A stretch of DNA of 64,000 nt from the NCBI GenBank assembly GCA_963766995.1, contig CAVYCE010000003.1:186001-250000 (forward strand), given 5' to 3'. The notes under the pieces are model-generated. The model made no database searches and had not been told where the DNA came from. It worked only from the letters and a program-made list of their open reading frames with translations. Positions 30,227 to 37,621 of this stretch are shown in pieces. The stretch comes from Bog-473 sp963766995. GTDB lineage: Bacteria > Actinomycetota > Acidimicrobiia > Acidimicrobiales > RAAP-2. The number at the start of each line of letters is the position of its first letter. Positions within the stretch are counted from its first letter, which is position 1. A program made the translations under genes and the position numbers.

Positions 30227-31506
30227 GACGAGGTTCCCGACAATTCGAACAGGAGCGGCTCGAGGAGGAGGGTGGCCACGGCGGGATCCGGGGGCTTCTT
30301 GCCGTGGTTGAGGCCGGTGGCGACCTTTTCTGCGGCAGCCTGCTCTGCCGGCGTGATCATGGTGCGCCTCGGACCCTGGCTGCTGGCCGGGCAATTCGGA
30401 CCGGCCTCCCCCACATAGCGAGGACAGTCGGCCGAGGTGTACGTGGGCGGGTCAACGCTCGATGCTCCCAGACCTTCGGCGATGAGCAGGCTCGAACCCG
30501 GCAAGCCCAATGTGGCCAGGAGGGCCTGGGGCGAACTGTTGATGATGATGGGCCCACTAAAGGACAGGAACGGGCCGTGTGATTCGGCCACGGCGAAGGC
30601 CTTGGACCACTGGTCGAATCCCTGCAGTGTCTGGGACACGAAGGTGGGGTTGCTGGCGATGTCTCCCAGGAGCTGACCCGAGTTGGCCACCAGGGACTCG
30701 AAGGCGCTCGAACTGGCACTGAGTACGCCTTCGAGGTCATTGGCCGTCGGCGTGCCGTTGGCCAGGATCTGATGGATGTTCCCGGCATTCTTGGTGATGG
30801 TGGTGGCCACGGTGGAGCCGTGACCAAGAGCCGAGATGATGGAAGGAGCGGCAACACTCAGGTTGTTGGCCACCGGACCAAGCTCGTTGACATCGCGCAT
30901 GATGTTGGGGAGCTGCGGCAACATCTCGTTCAGGTAGGTGTCGAGTTTGTCGATGGTGGTGCCGAGTTGAGGCCCTTGATTGCGGAGGGCGGTGGCGACC
31001 GCCGTCAGCGTCTCGTCCAGGTCGGCCGGGTGCAGTGCGTTGAGCAGATTGTCCAAATTGGTGGCATCGCCTTGCAGGGTGGTGGTCTTTGACACCGCCA
31101 CCGAGGGCACGGTCTGTCCCGTTTCAAGGTGACCGCGACGATGGGCCGGGGGCACCAGGTTGATGCCCTGGGTGCCGAACACGGTGGCAATCTCGACATC
31201 GGCATGTACCCCGGCGGGGATGGACGACATGTCACTTGGGGAGACATGCAATGCCACTTTGATCAAGCCGTCCGGCAGCTCATGGCCGAGCGTTCCCACC
31301 TCCCCCACCGTCACGTCACGGAAGATGACGACAGATCCGGTCGAAATGCCGGTCCCGGAGGCCGGCACGTCGGCGTACACAACGTCGTAACTCGAGAAGT
31401 GACCGGTAAACGCGCTGAGCACGACGAAGGTCCCGCCGAAGACCAGCAACAACAAGGTCAGGCCGATCAAGGCATGCCGGCGTGTGTCAGTACTGCTGCT
31501 CACCAC
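30223..31506 (-). CDS. mceA: Mce family protein, MceA position
   Basis: 427 residues. Membrane anchor (ALIGLTLLLLVFGGTFVVLSAF), Mce domain (YADVPASGTGISTGSVVIFRDVTVGEVGTL), helical body, C-terminal tail rich in Ala and Pro. Follows yrbEB with one base between stop and start. Two adjacent GTG codons (31506 and 31503) could serve as start. Confidence 0.9.
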   Translation of the reverse strand: MVSSSTDTRRHALIGLTLLLLVFGGTFVVLSAFTGHFSSYDVVYADVPASGTGISTGSVVIFRDVTVGEVGTLGHELPDGLIKVALHVSPSDMSSIPAGVHADVEIATVFGTQGINLVPPAHRRGHLETGQTVPSVAVSKTTTLQGDATNLDNLLNALHPADLDETLTAVATALRNQGPQLGTTIDKLDTYLNEMLPQLPNIMRDVNELGPVANNLSVAAPSIISALGHGSTVATTITKNAGNIHQILANGTPTANDLEGVLSASSSAFESLVANSGQLLGDIASNPTFVSQTLQGFDQWSKAFAVAESHGPFLSFSGPIIINSSPQALLATLGLPGSSLLIAEGLGASSVDPPTYTSADCPRYVGEAGPNCPASSQGPRRTMITPAEQAAAEKVATGLNHGKKPPDPAVATLLLEPLLFELSGTSS

Positions 31507-31507
31507 G

Positions 31508-32386
31508 TCACCCCGAGAACTTGATCCCGCTCGAGGTGCCCCAGAAGGCCAGGGTCATCAACATGTCGGACAGGGCGATGATGACGATGCTGGCTCGGAT
31601 GGCCCGGCCGGCCGCCCGACCCACTTCTTCTGGTCCACCCCGCACCGTGTAGCCGTAGTAGCAGTGCATGACGGTGATCAACACCACAAAGACCCACACC
31701 TTCGTCATGGACAGCAAGACGTCTCTGGCGGTCAAAAAAGCATGGAAGTAGTGGGCGTAGGTGCCACCACCCTGATGGGCCACCAGAATCACGGTGACCT
31801 GGGTGGCCAGGTACGCGCCTGAAAGGGCAATCAGATACAGCGGCGTGACCACAATCAAGGCCGACACGAGCCGGGTGGTGACCAGGTACGGCAGGGAGCG
31901 GATGCCCATGACCTCGAGGGCGTCGATCTCGTCATTGATGCGCATGGCCCCCAACTGAGTGGTGAACTTGCAGCCCATTTGGGCCGCCAGGCCGAAGGCG
32001 GTGATGAGTGGGGCGATCTCTCGAGTGTTGGCGTAGGAGGAGAGATAGCCGGCCAAGGGAGCCAGGCCGATGATCTGGAGGCCCTGGTACCCCTCGAGCC
32101 CGATGGTGATGCCAACGAAGGCCGCGATCACGAAGACCACCAGCACCGTGCTGGCGGCGACCGCCATCAGTCCGCCCCCAAAGGTGACATCGGCCAAGAG
32201 CCGGTACACCTCGTTACGGTGACGCAGCGCCACGTACGGGATGTTGGCGAAGGTCTTGCCCGCGAACACCACAAAACGGCCTATCCAGGCCAACTGCTCG
32301 GTGGCCGCCTGCAGCAGGTGCGGGCCCTTCACCGGTTGGACCATTGTCGGAGCGACCTGGCTCGTGGATTCCGTAATAGCCGTCAC
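31508..32386 (-). CDS. yrbEB: YrbE/MlaE-family permease, YrbEB position
   Basis: 292 residues. MlaE-type permease with about five membrane segments; the conserved central block is EIAPLITAFGLAAQMGCKFTTQLGAMRINDEIDALEVMGIRSLPYLVTTRL. It spans the inner membrane and pairs with YrbEA. The ATPase (Mkl-type) is not encoded here, as is usual for mce operons. Start overlaps the yrbEA stop by four bases. Confidence 0.93.
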   Translation of the reverse strand: MTAITESTSQVAPTMVQPVKGPHLLQAATEQLAWIGRFVVFAGKTFANIPYVALRHRNEVYRLLADVTFGGGLMAVAASTVLVVFVIAAFVGITIGLEGYQGLQIIGLAPLAGYLSSYANTREIAPLITAFGLAAQMGCKFTTQLGAMRINDEIDALEVMGIRSLPYLVTTRLVSALIVVTPLYLIALSGAYLATQVTVILVAHQGGGTYAHYFHAFLTARDVLLSMTKVWVFVVLITVMHCYYGYTVRGGPEEVGRAAGRAIRASIVIIALSDMLMTLAFWGTSSGIKFSG

Positions 32387-33249
32387 GGAATTCTCGGCGG
32401 GACGAGGACCAGGAAGATTTCCGTCAGAACAATGTCGACAAAGAACAGGGAGATCCCAGTCAGTACGACGGCCTGAGTCACCGCTTCGCCCACGCCAGCT
32501 GGTCCCCGTTTGGCCGTCATGCCCTTATACGAGGCCACCACGGCCGCGATGAGCCCGAAGATGGCCGCTTTCAGTGTGGACTCAATGAGGTCCGCTGGTT
32601 GGGAGAACGTGGCGAACGAGCTGAGGAAGCCACCGGCCGAGCCGTGCAGCACGGTCAGGTCGGCGAAATACCCGCTGGCGATTGCACTGAAGGCCACAAT
32701 GCCGTTGAGCAGAACAGCCACCACCATGGTGGCCAGCATGCGGGGTGCCACCAAGCGTTCCAGTGGATTGATCCCCATGACTTCGAGGGCCGCTATCTCA
32801 TCTCGGATGGTGCGGGCGCCGAGCTCGGAACAGATGGCCGATCCTCCGGCCCCGGCCAGGAGGAGCGCCGTAACAATGGGCGAGGCCTCGCGCACCGTCC
32901 CGATGGCGTCGACCGCTCCGACAAACGAGGAGGCGCCGATCTGGCCGGCCAGGCCTCCCACCTCGAGCACGACCACCAATCCAAATGGAATGGCGATGAG
33001 GACTGCCGGCAGTACGGACACTGAAGCCAGGAACCAGGCCTGGTCGACGAATTCCCGCCAGGCAAACCGTCCGTGGAAGAGCTCCCGGACGGTGGCGGCA
33101 ATGGTGTCGAGCACCAAGGCATAGAGCTGACCTAACGATTCGACGGTCCGCCGAATTCCACCGGTGGCGGACCGGGCGGTGCCCCAGAATTGCTCGAAGG
33201 GCGTGGGGTAGCGGTCGACGATCTGTTCAGTTGTCAGGCCACTTGCCAC
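32383..33249 (-). CDS. yrbEA: YrbE/MlaE-family permease, YrbEA position
   Basis: 288 residues, first gene of the mce operon. The MlaE core is ASPIVTALLLAGAGGSAICSELGARTIRDEIAALEVMGINPLERLVAPRM, with membrane segments on both sides. Starts at 33249, 60 bases after the stop of the ferritin-like hydrolase on the same strand, so either a promoter lies in that gap or transcription continues from upstream. Confidence 0.93.
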   Translation of the reverse strand: MASGLTTEQIVDRYPTPFEQFWGTARSATGGIRRTVESLGQLYALVLDTIAATVRELFHGRFAWREFVDQAWFLASVSVLPAVLIAIPFGLVVVLEVGGLAGQIGASSFVGAVDAIGTVREASPIVTALLLAGAGGSAICSELGARTIRDEIAALEVMGINPLERLVAPRMLATMVVAVLLNGIVAFSAIASGYFADLTVLHGSAGGFLSSFATFSQPADLIESTLKAAIFGLIAAVVASYKGMTAKRGPAGVGEAVTQAVVLTGISLFFVDIVLTEIFLVLVPPRIP

Positions 33250-33309
33250 CGACCGTCATCACCCCCCGCTGTCCCCCGCTCTTCGGGTCACAGCACAGCA
33301 CATCGCCAG

Positions 33310-34227
33310 TTAGTTCGCGTCCAATGCGCCAACCGTGCCGGCTTTCCCACCGGTCACTACCAACTCCTTCATCGTCCCCTCGGCACCAAAGAGCTCAATG
33401 CGCCATTGCTCCATGAGCGCAGTGGTGTCGCGATCATCGGGATGGAAGCCCTTGGCGTTGTACGACCATAGGTGGGTAATCACGTCCTTCCCCAGAAAAG
33501 GCGAACGTCGCAAGGCAGCCAGGCTGCGCACCAGGCGAATGGGGTGTCGGTAGGTGTCCGGGTCGATGGCCAGGGACCCCACCGTGCTAGCCACGATCGC
33601 CAATAGGAAGCCGATAGTGGTGGCTTGCATGATGATCACCCTGCGCCGGTGGTTGCCGACGCAGTGCTGATAGACGTCAAAGGCCACCGACTTGTGTTCG
33701 GACTCCTCAAGGGCGTGCCAGGTGAAGAGGGACTTGACCTCGGGCACGGTCTCGAGCATGTCCCGTGCTTCGGCATCGCCCAGGATTTTCTCGGCCAATG
33801 TGGCCGTGTAGTGCTCGAGGGCGGCCGTGACGGCCAATTGATAGGACTTGGGTGTCGTCCGGGCCAGCAGCGCCATGCCGTGCTTGGTGCTCCGATCGAT
33901 GAGGCGGGTCGGATAGCCCAGCGCGCCCAAGTCGTCATTGAAGCTTCGATGCTCGCGCCCGTGCATGGCCTCCTGACCGATAAACCCGGCTACTTGCCTC
34001 TTCAATTCGGGGTCAGTCACCTTGTCCCGGTAATTCCGGACCGAACGGACGAAGAAGTCCTCGCCTTCAGGAAACATGCAGGACAAGTTGCTCACGATGT
34101 GACTCATGGCGATGTCGTGATCGATGTAGTGCCGCGGCATGGCCCCGCCGCTGGGGTAGTTGATGGAGACACGTCGGGTCTTGATGGTGCGAGTGGGCAC
34201 CTCGCTCAGCGTGGCCGTGCGGCTCAT
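33310..34227 (-). CDS. ferritin-like metal-dependent hydrolase family (PF10118-like)
   Basis: 305 residues, helical. Metal-ligand-like pairs appear in order: GQEAMHGREH, LEHYTATLAE and WHALEESEHKSVAFDVYQH, which fits the predicted metal-dependent hydrolase family with a di-iron-like four-helix bundle. One hydrophobic helix follows. The start overlaps the flavoprotein stop (34224-34227, ATGA), so both were probably co-expressed. The activity of this family is not settled. Confidence 0.8.
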   Translation of the reverse strand: MSRTATLSEVPTRTIKTRRVSINYPSGGAMPRHYIDHDIAMSHIVSNLSCMFPEGEDFFVRSVRNYRDKVTDPELKRQVAGFIGQEAMHGREHRSFNDDLGALGYPTRLIDRSTKHGMALLARTTPKSYQLAVTAALEHYTATLAEKILGDAEARDMLETVPEVKSLFTWHALEESEHKSVAFDVYQHCVGNHRRRVIIMQATTIGFLLAIVASTVGSLAIDPDTYRHPIRLVRSLAALRRSPFLGKDVITHLWSYNAKGFHPDDRDTTALMEQWRIELFGAEGTMKELVVTGGKAGTVGALDAN

Positions 34228-35810
34228 GAGACTTCCTCCAGTGATTGTGGCTCGAATGCTCGAGCGGGTTGGTCGACAGTGGTGAACGAGTAGTCATCGA
34301 GCGGAAAGGTACGGCTGGACTTGCGAGCCGCCGCCGCGCTGGTGGCGCGTAAGAACGGAGTATCGCCGTGGTGGTCGAAGTAGTAGCTGTGGGCGGCTCC
34401 GCAGTTGTTGGTGTTGAACAGCGACGTGGCCATCCGAGCCCGCATCACTGCCGTCCAGCGGCTGGTCGCGTCCTCTCGAACCTCGACCGCCGTGCTGCCC
34501 AACCGATCGGCCTCCCCGACAACACGGACGATGTGAGCCGACGCCGTCTCGACCAATTCGTGCCACGTCCCACCGGTCCAGCCGTACGGGCCGAAGATCA
34601 TGAAGTGGTTGGGCAGCTTCGGAATGCTCACCCCTTCATAGGAAGAGAGCCGCTCGGTGGCGTAGTAGGTAGCCAGGTCGAAGCCGTCCCTCCCCCGCAC
34701 CGGTGTGCGGCGAAAGTTCTCAGGGTCTGAAGCCAATCGAAAGCCGGTGGCCAGGATGAGCGCATCCACTGCGTGTTCGGTACCGTCGACCGTGCGCACG
34801 CCGCCCGCCGTGACTCGGTCGATGTGATCGGTGACCAAATGCACGTGCGGCGAATTGAAGGTCTTGAGGTACGTGCTGGAGACGGAGGGGCGTTTGCACC
34901 CAATGCCGTAGCTCGGAGTCAGTTGGCGACGAACTTCAGGGTCGCGTACCTGCTGTCGGTACCAGACCCGGCGATTCAGGGCCGCCATTCCCTTGGCGAT
35001 GAAGGGCACGCGTCTATGGTTGAGGACCAGATCGATCAGCACCAGCTCGCTGCCCCTGGTGGCCACCCTGCGCACCACTTCTTGCACTGCCGGCACCTTG
35101 CGATACAGGCGGTGAAGCATCGGCGGCGTCCGGGGATCGATTTTGGGTCCGACCCAAATTGGAGTGCGTTGGAAGACCGTGAGCTCAGCCACCTTCGGGG
35201 CGATCTCGGGAATGATTTGGACCGCACTGGCCCCGGTCCCGACGATGGCAACCCGCTTACCGGACAAGTCGTACTCGTGGTCCCAGGCGGAGGAGCGGAT
35301 GACCTTGCCGCCGAAGTCGCCGATACCGTCAATGTCGACCGGCTTCGGGTCGACGAAGGCGCCGATGGCGCTCACCACGTAACGGGCCGTGACCTCTTGG
35401 CCCCCAACCATCAGACGCCACAGGTGTTGCTCGTCATCCCACGAGCGACTGGTGACCTCACTGTTCAGTCGTACATGCGGCAGCACGTCGTAGCGTTCGG
35501 CGCAACGATCGACGTAGGCCTTGACCTCACGACCGGGTGCGAAGACCCGGGACCAGTCTGCGTTGAGTTCGTAGCTGAACTGATAGGCCTGGGCCGGGAT
35601 GTCCACCGCGATGCCCGGATACGTGTTGTCCCGCCAGGTCCCGCCAATATCGCCGGCCCGCTCGAATAGGACGAAATCTTCAATGCTCGCTCGACGCAAA
35701 GCGATGCCCATGCCGATGCCGCCCAGACCGGCGCCGATCACGGCGACGTGGTGATCCGGCAACACCGTCGCCAGGCTCACTCGGCCGCACTCCATCGCAT
35801 CTCGGCACAT
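34224..35810 (-). CDS. flavin monooxygenase, Baeyer-Villiger type
   Basis: 528 residues. FAD motif GAGLGG (26-31), NADPH motif GTGASA (191-196), GGTWRDNTYPGIAVD typical of Baeyer-Villiger enzymes, and LILATGFR later. The family fingerprint F-x-G-x3-H-x3-W-D reads F166-G-G-K-V-I-R172-S-S-A-W-D, so the conserved His is Arg. Such enzymes insert one oxygen into ketones or oxidise hydrophobic substrates. First gene of the run leading towards the mce operon; divergent from tetR. The ATG at 35810 has no clear ribosome site; M6 is an alternative. Confidence 0.88.
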   Translation of the reverse strand: MCRDAMECGRVSLATVLPDHHVAVIGAGLGGIGMGIALRRASIEDFVLFERAGDIGGTWRDNTYPGIAVDIPAQAYQFSYELNADWSRVFAPGREVKAYVDRCAERYDVLPHVRLNSEVTSRSWDDEQHLWRLMVGGQEVTARYVVSAIGAFVDPKPVDIDGIGDFGGKVIRSSAWDHEYDLSGKRVAIVGTGASAVQIIPEIAPKVAELTVFQRTPIWVGPKIDPRTPPMLHRLYRKVPAVQEVVRRVATRGSELVLIDLVLNHRRVPFIAKGMAALNRRVWYRQQVRDPEVRRQLTPSYGIGCKRPSVSSTYLKTFNSPHVHLVTDHIDRVTAGGVRTVDGTEHAVDALILATGFRLASDPENFRRTPVRGRDGFDLATYYATERLSSYEGVSIPKLPNHFMIFGPYGWTGGTWHELVETASAHIVRVVGEADRLGSTAVEVREDATSRWTAVMRARMATSLFNTNNCGAAHSYYFDHHGDTPFLRATSAAAARKSSRTFPLDDYSFTTVDQPARAFEPQSLEEVS

Positions 35811-35817
35811 TAACTTA

Positions 35818-35836
35818 CTACTAGTAGATTTACTAG
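35818..35836. promoter_or_regulatory. palindromic operator between flavoprotein and TetR genes
   Basis: CTACTAGTAG (35818-35827) is a perfect 10-bp palindrome. Overlapping it, CTAGTA (35821-35826) and TACTAG (35831-35836) form an inverted repeat with a 4-base spacer. This is the only strong dyad in the divergent gap and is a good candidate for TetR binding. It lies 8 bases upstream of the flavoprotein ATG. Confidence 0.65.
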
Positions 35837-35913
35837 ACCCCTGTTAGAATGGTCCAAATGCAGCACTTCGAGCGGGCATTCCAGAGTTTGCATACTTCGA
35901 GTAGCAATCAAGC

Positions 35914-36564
35914 ATGACCGCGGTCGCTCCCCGCACTCGAGGCCCTGGCCGGCCCAGTCGCACCGACTCCGAGCGCTCACTGCAGCGCCAGCGGCTGCTC
36001 GAACAGGCCATGGACGCCATCCGCCTCCACGGTCCCAGCGTGTCGGTCGATGAGATCGCCACCCATGCGGGAGTGAGCAAACCGGTCATTTACGCCGAGT
36101 TCGGCGACAAAGCCGGCATCGCCGACGCCATCGCCCTGGAGCGAGCCGAGCTGGTCGAGCGCACGCTCATTGAAGAACTGGCAGCCCGACACACTGTCGA
36201 CACCGCCGTGGCTGTTCGCATGGCGGTCAACGCCCTCATTGGCGTGGTCATCGACGAACCAGAGATCTACGCCTTCATTGTGCGTTCGGTACGAGCGGCC
36301 GACACGGGACTCCTCGACAACGCCCTCATCCGGACCCTGCATTCCCGGGTCGGCATTCTCACCTCACTCTTGGCCCCCAGCGGGGACAAGGCGATGATGT
36401 CGGTGGTCACCCATGGGGTATTCGGCTTCATCTTCATGGCCGTTGAGTCCTGGCAGATCAGCCGCACGCCCTCGCAGGAGGAACTGGTCGACACCATCGT
36501 CACGCTGGTCCAGCACGGTTTCCAGACTCTGGGCGGTCCGATTGCGTCCGAACAGCCTTCCTGA
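35914..36564 (+). CDS. TetR-family transcriptional regulator
   Basis: 216 residues. The N-terminal helix-turn-helix is clear: RQRLLEQAMDAIRLHGPSVSVDEIATHAGVSKPVIYAEFGDKAGI (about residues 28-72). The C-terminal ligand-binding part is helical. Divergent from the flavoprotein gene across the dyad at 35818-35836, so it probably represses that gene, the hydrolase and perhaps the mce operon. KstR, a TetR repressor, controls sterol genes in mycobacteria; a link here is inference. Confidence 0.88.
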   Translation: MTAVAPRTRGPGRPSRTDSERSLQRQRLLEQAMDAIRLHGPSVSVDEIATHAGVSKPVIYAEFGDKAGIADAIALERAELVERTLIEELAARHTVDTAVAVRMAVNALIGVVIDEPEIYAFIVRSVRAADTGLLDNALIRTLHSRVGILTSLLAPSGDKAMMSVVTHGVFGFIFMAVESWQISRTPSQEELVDTIVTLVQHGFQTLGGPIASEQPS

Positions 36565-36679
36565 ACCCCAGGGAAGTCATGTGGCTGTAACACCAGGCCC
36601 TACATCTGCGTTATGTGGCGGTAATCCTGGTCATCCATAGTAAGCAGGCAGGCAACAACTGAGAAAAGGACCTTCATCA

Positions 36680-37096
36680 ATGAGACGTTCGAACCGACCT
36701 GAAAATGCAGCGCATCACCATGGCAGGCTCCTGGCGGTAGTCCTGGCCGTAGGATCGATAACCGGCGGCCTGTTGATTGAGTCAACCGGCGCCGGGGCAT
36801 CTTCGGGTCCCAAGGGTTCAGCGAAAGTGGGTTCCAAGACCTACAAGTTCCCCAACGGATCGTGCCTCGGGAACGGCTCCCATGTGCAGACCATTCTCTT
36901 CGACAAAGGCAACAGCTTCACGGTCACCGGCAAGCTCAAGCATGGCAAGTTCACCAATGCCATAGCCGGATTAGTCGAGAACAAGACGGAAATACCCATC
37001 GACCCCAACAGTGGCACGTCTTCTTCGAAGGGTGGCACACTCAAGGGTTCTGGCCTGACAACCACATCGAAAATCACTGTGAAGTGGTCCTGCTAG
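36680..37096 (+). CDS. small exported protein
   Basis: 138 residues with GAGAAAAGGA before ATG 36680. Signal-like hydrophobic segment (LLAVVLAVGSITGGLLIE), then GAGASSGPKG and a strand-rich domain with two Cys (GSCLGNG and the C-terminal KWSC) likely bonded. Ends on the Cys itself. No family recognised. Confidence 0.65.
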   Translation: MRRSNRPENAAHHHGRLLAVVLAVGSITGGLLIESTGAGASSGPKGSAKVGSKTYKFPNGSCLGNGSHVQTILFDKGNSFTVTGKLKHGKFTNAIAGLVENKTEIPIDPNSGTSSSKGGTLKGSGLTTTSKITVKWSC

Positions 37097-37137
37097 GCCC
37101 GTCCTCCTTGTAAGGCGCCTCCTGGCACAATGCAGAC

Positions 37138-37293
37138 ATGACGGACCAGGTCGTGCAGGCAAAGGCGTCTTACCGCAGCCAAACCAGCCTTCCGACTGAA
37201 CTCAGGCATCGATGGGGAATTGAAGCGGGCGGAGAAATGTCTTTCATCGACCTAGACGGAGCGGCCTTGGTCCTGCCGGTCCTCCGTGGCTGA
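37138..37293 (+). CDS. AbrB/SpoVT-type antitoxin
   Basis: A 51-residue gene. KASYRSQTSLPTELRHRWGIEAGGEM followed by FIDLDGAALVLPV is the swapped-hairpin AbrB pattern with its LP(T/K)ELR centre, as in VapB/MazE-like antitoxins. The TGA at 37291-37293 overlaps the ATG of the next frame (TGATG), the usual coupling of an antitoxin to its toxin. Confidence 0.68.
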   Translation: MTDQVVQAKASYRSQTSLPTELRHRWGIEAGGEMSFIDLDGAALVLPVLRG

Positions 37294-37523
37294 TGCTTCA
37301 GCTTCCAGCGCACGTCGGTCTTCCGGACCCGCGTCCGACGGTTCTCAGAATGGTGGAAGTCGCGACACGACATCCCCAGATGAAACTTGTGAATCCCGAA
37401 GCCGTAGCCGCGGCGAAGACCCTGCATGCAACTCTTTGGCTCTCGCCACGAGGAGCGTCCGGAATCCGGCCCTTGGTGCTCGATGTGGAGGGCATTCCTT
37501 GGCAAACCGTCCATCTCGTCTGA
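37293..37523 (+). CDS. short PIN-like frame coupled to the antitoxin, probably a toxin remnant
   Basis: 76 residues starting on the overlap with the antitoxin stop. The end, NPEAVAAAKTLHATLWLSP then PLVLDVEGIPWQTVHL, resembles the last third of actinobacterial PIN toxins. The N-terminal D-x-x-x-L and central catalytic acids of a full 120-130-residue PIN domain are absent, so I read it as a truncated, probably inactive toxin. A novel small partner is possible. Confidence 0.45.
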   Translation: MLQLPAHVGLPDPRPTVLRMVEVATRHPQMKLVNPEAVAAAKTLHATLWLSPRGASGIRPLVLDVEGIPWQTVHLV

Positions 37524-37621
37524 ACTTCAATGGGAGTTGCAGCCACGGCATATAATCTGTAACGACCATCACTTCGTGTGATCACATGAGGCCAACTACA
37601 CGTTGGTCGGGGGGAGCTGAC

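Noticed and set aside
36680..37096. Linking this small exported protein to the TetR gene as one operon
   Set aside because: A 115-base gap with its own ribosome site and no shared function; co-transcription cannot be shown.
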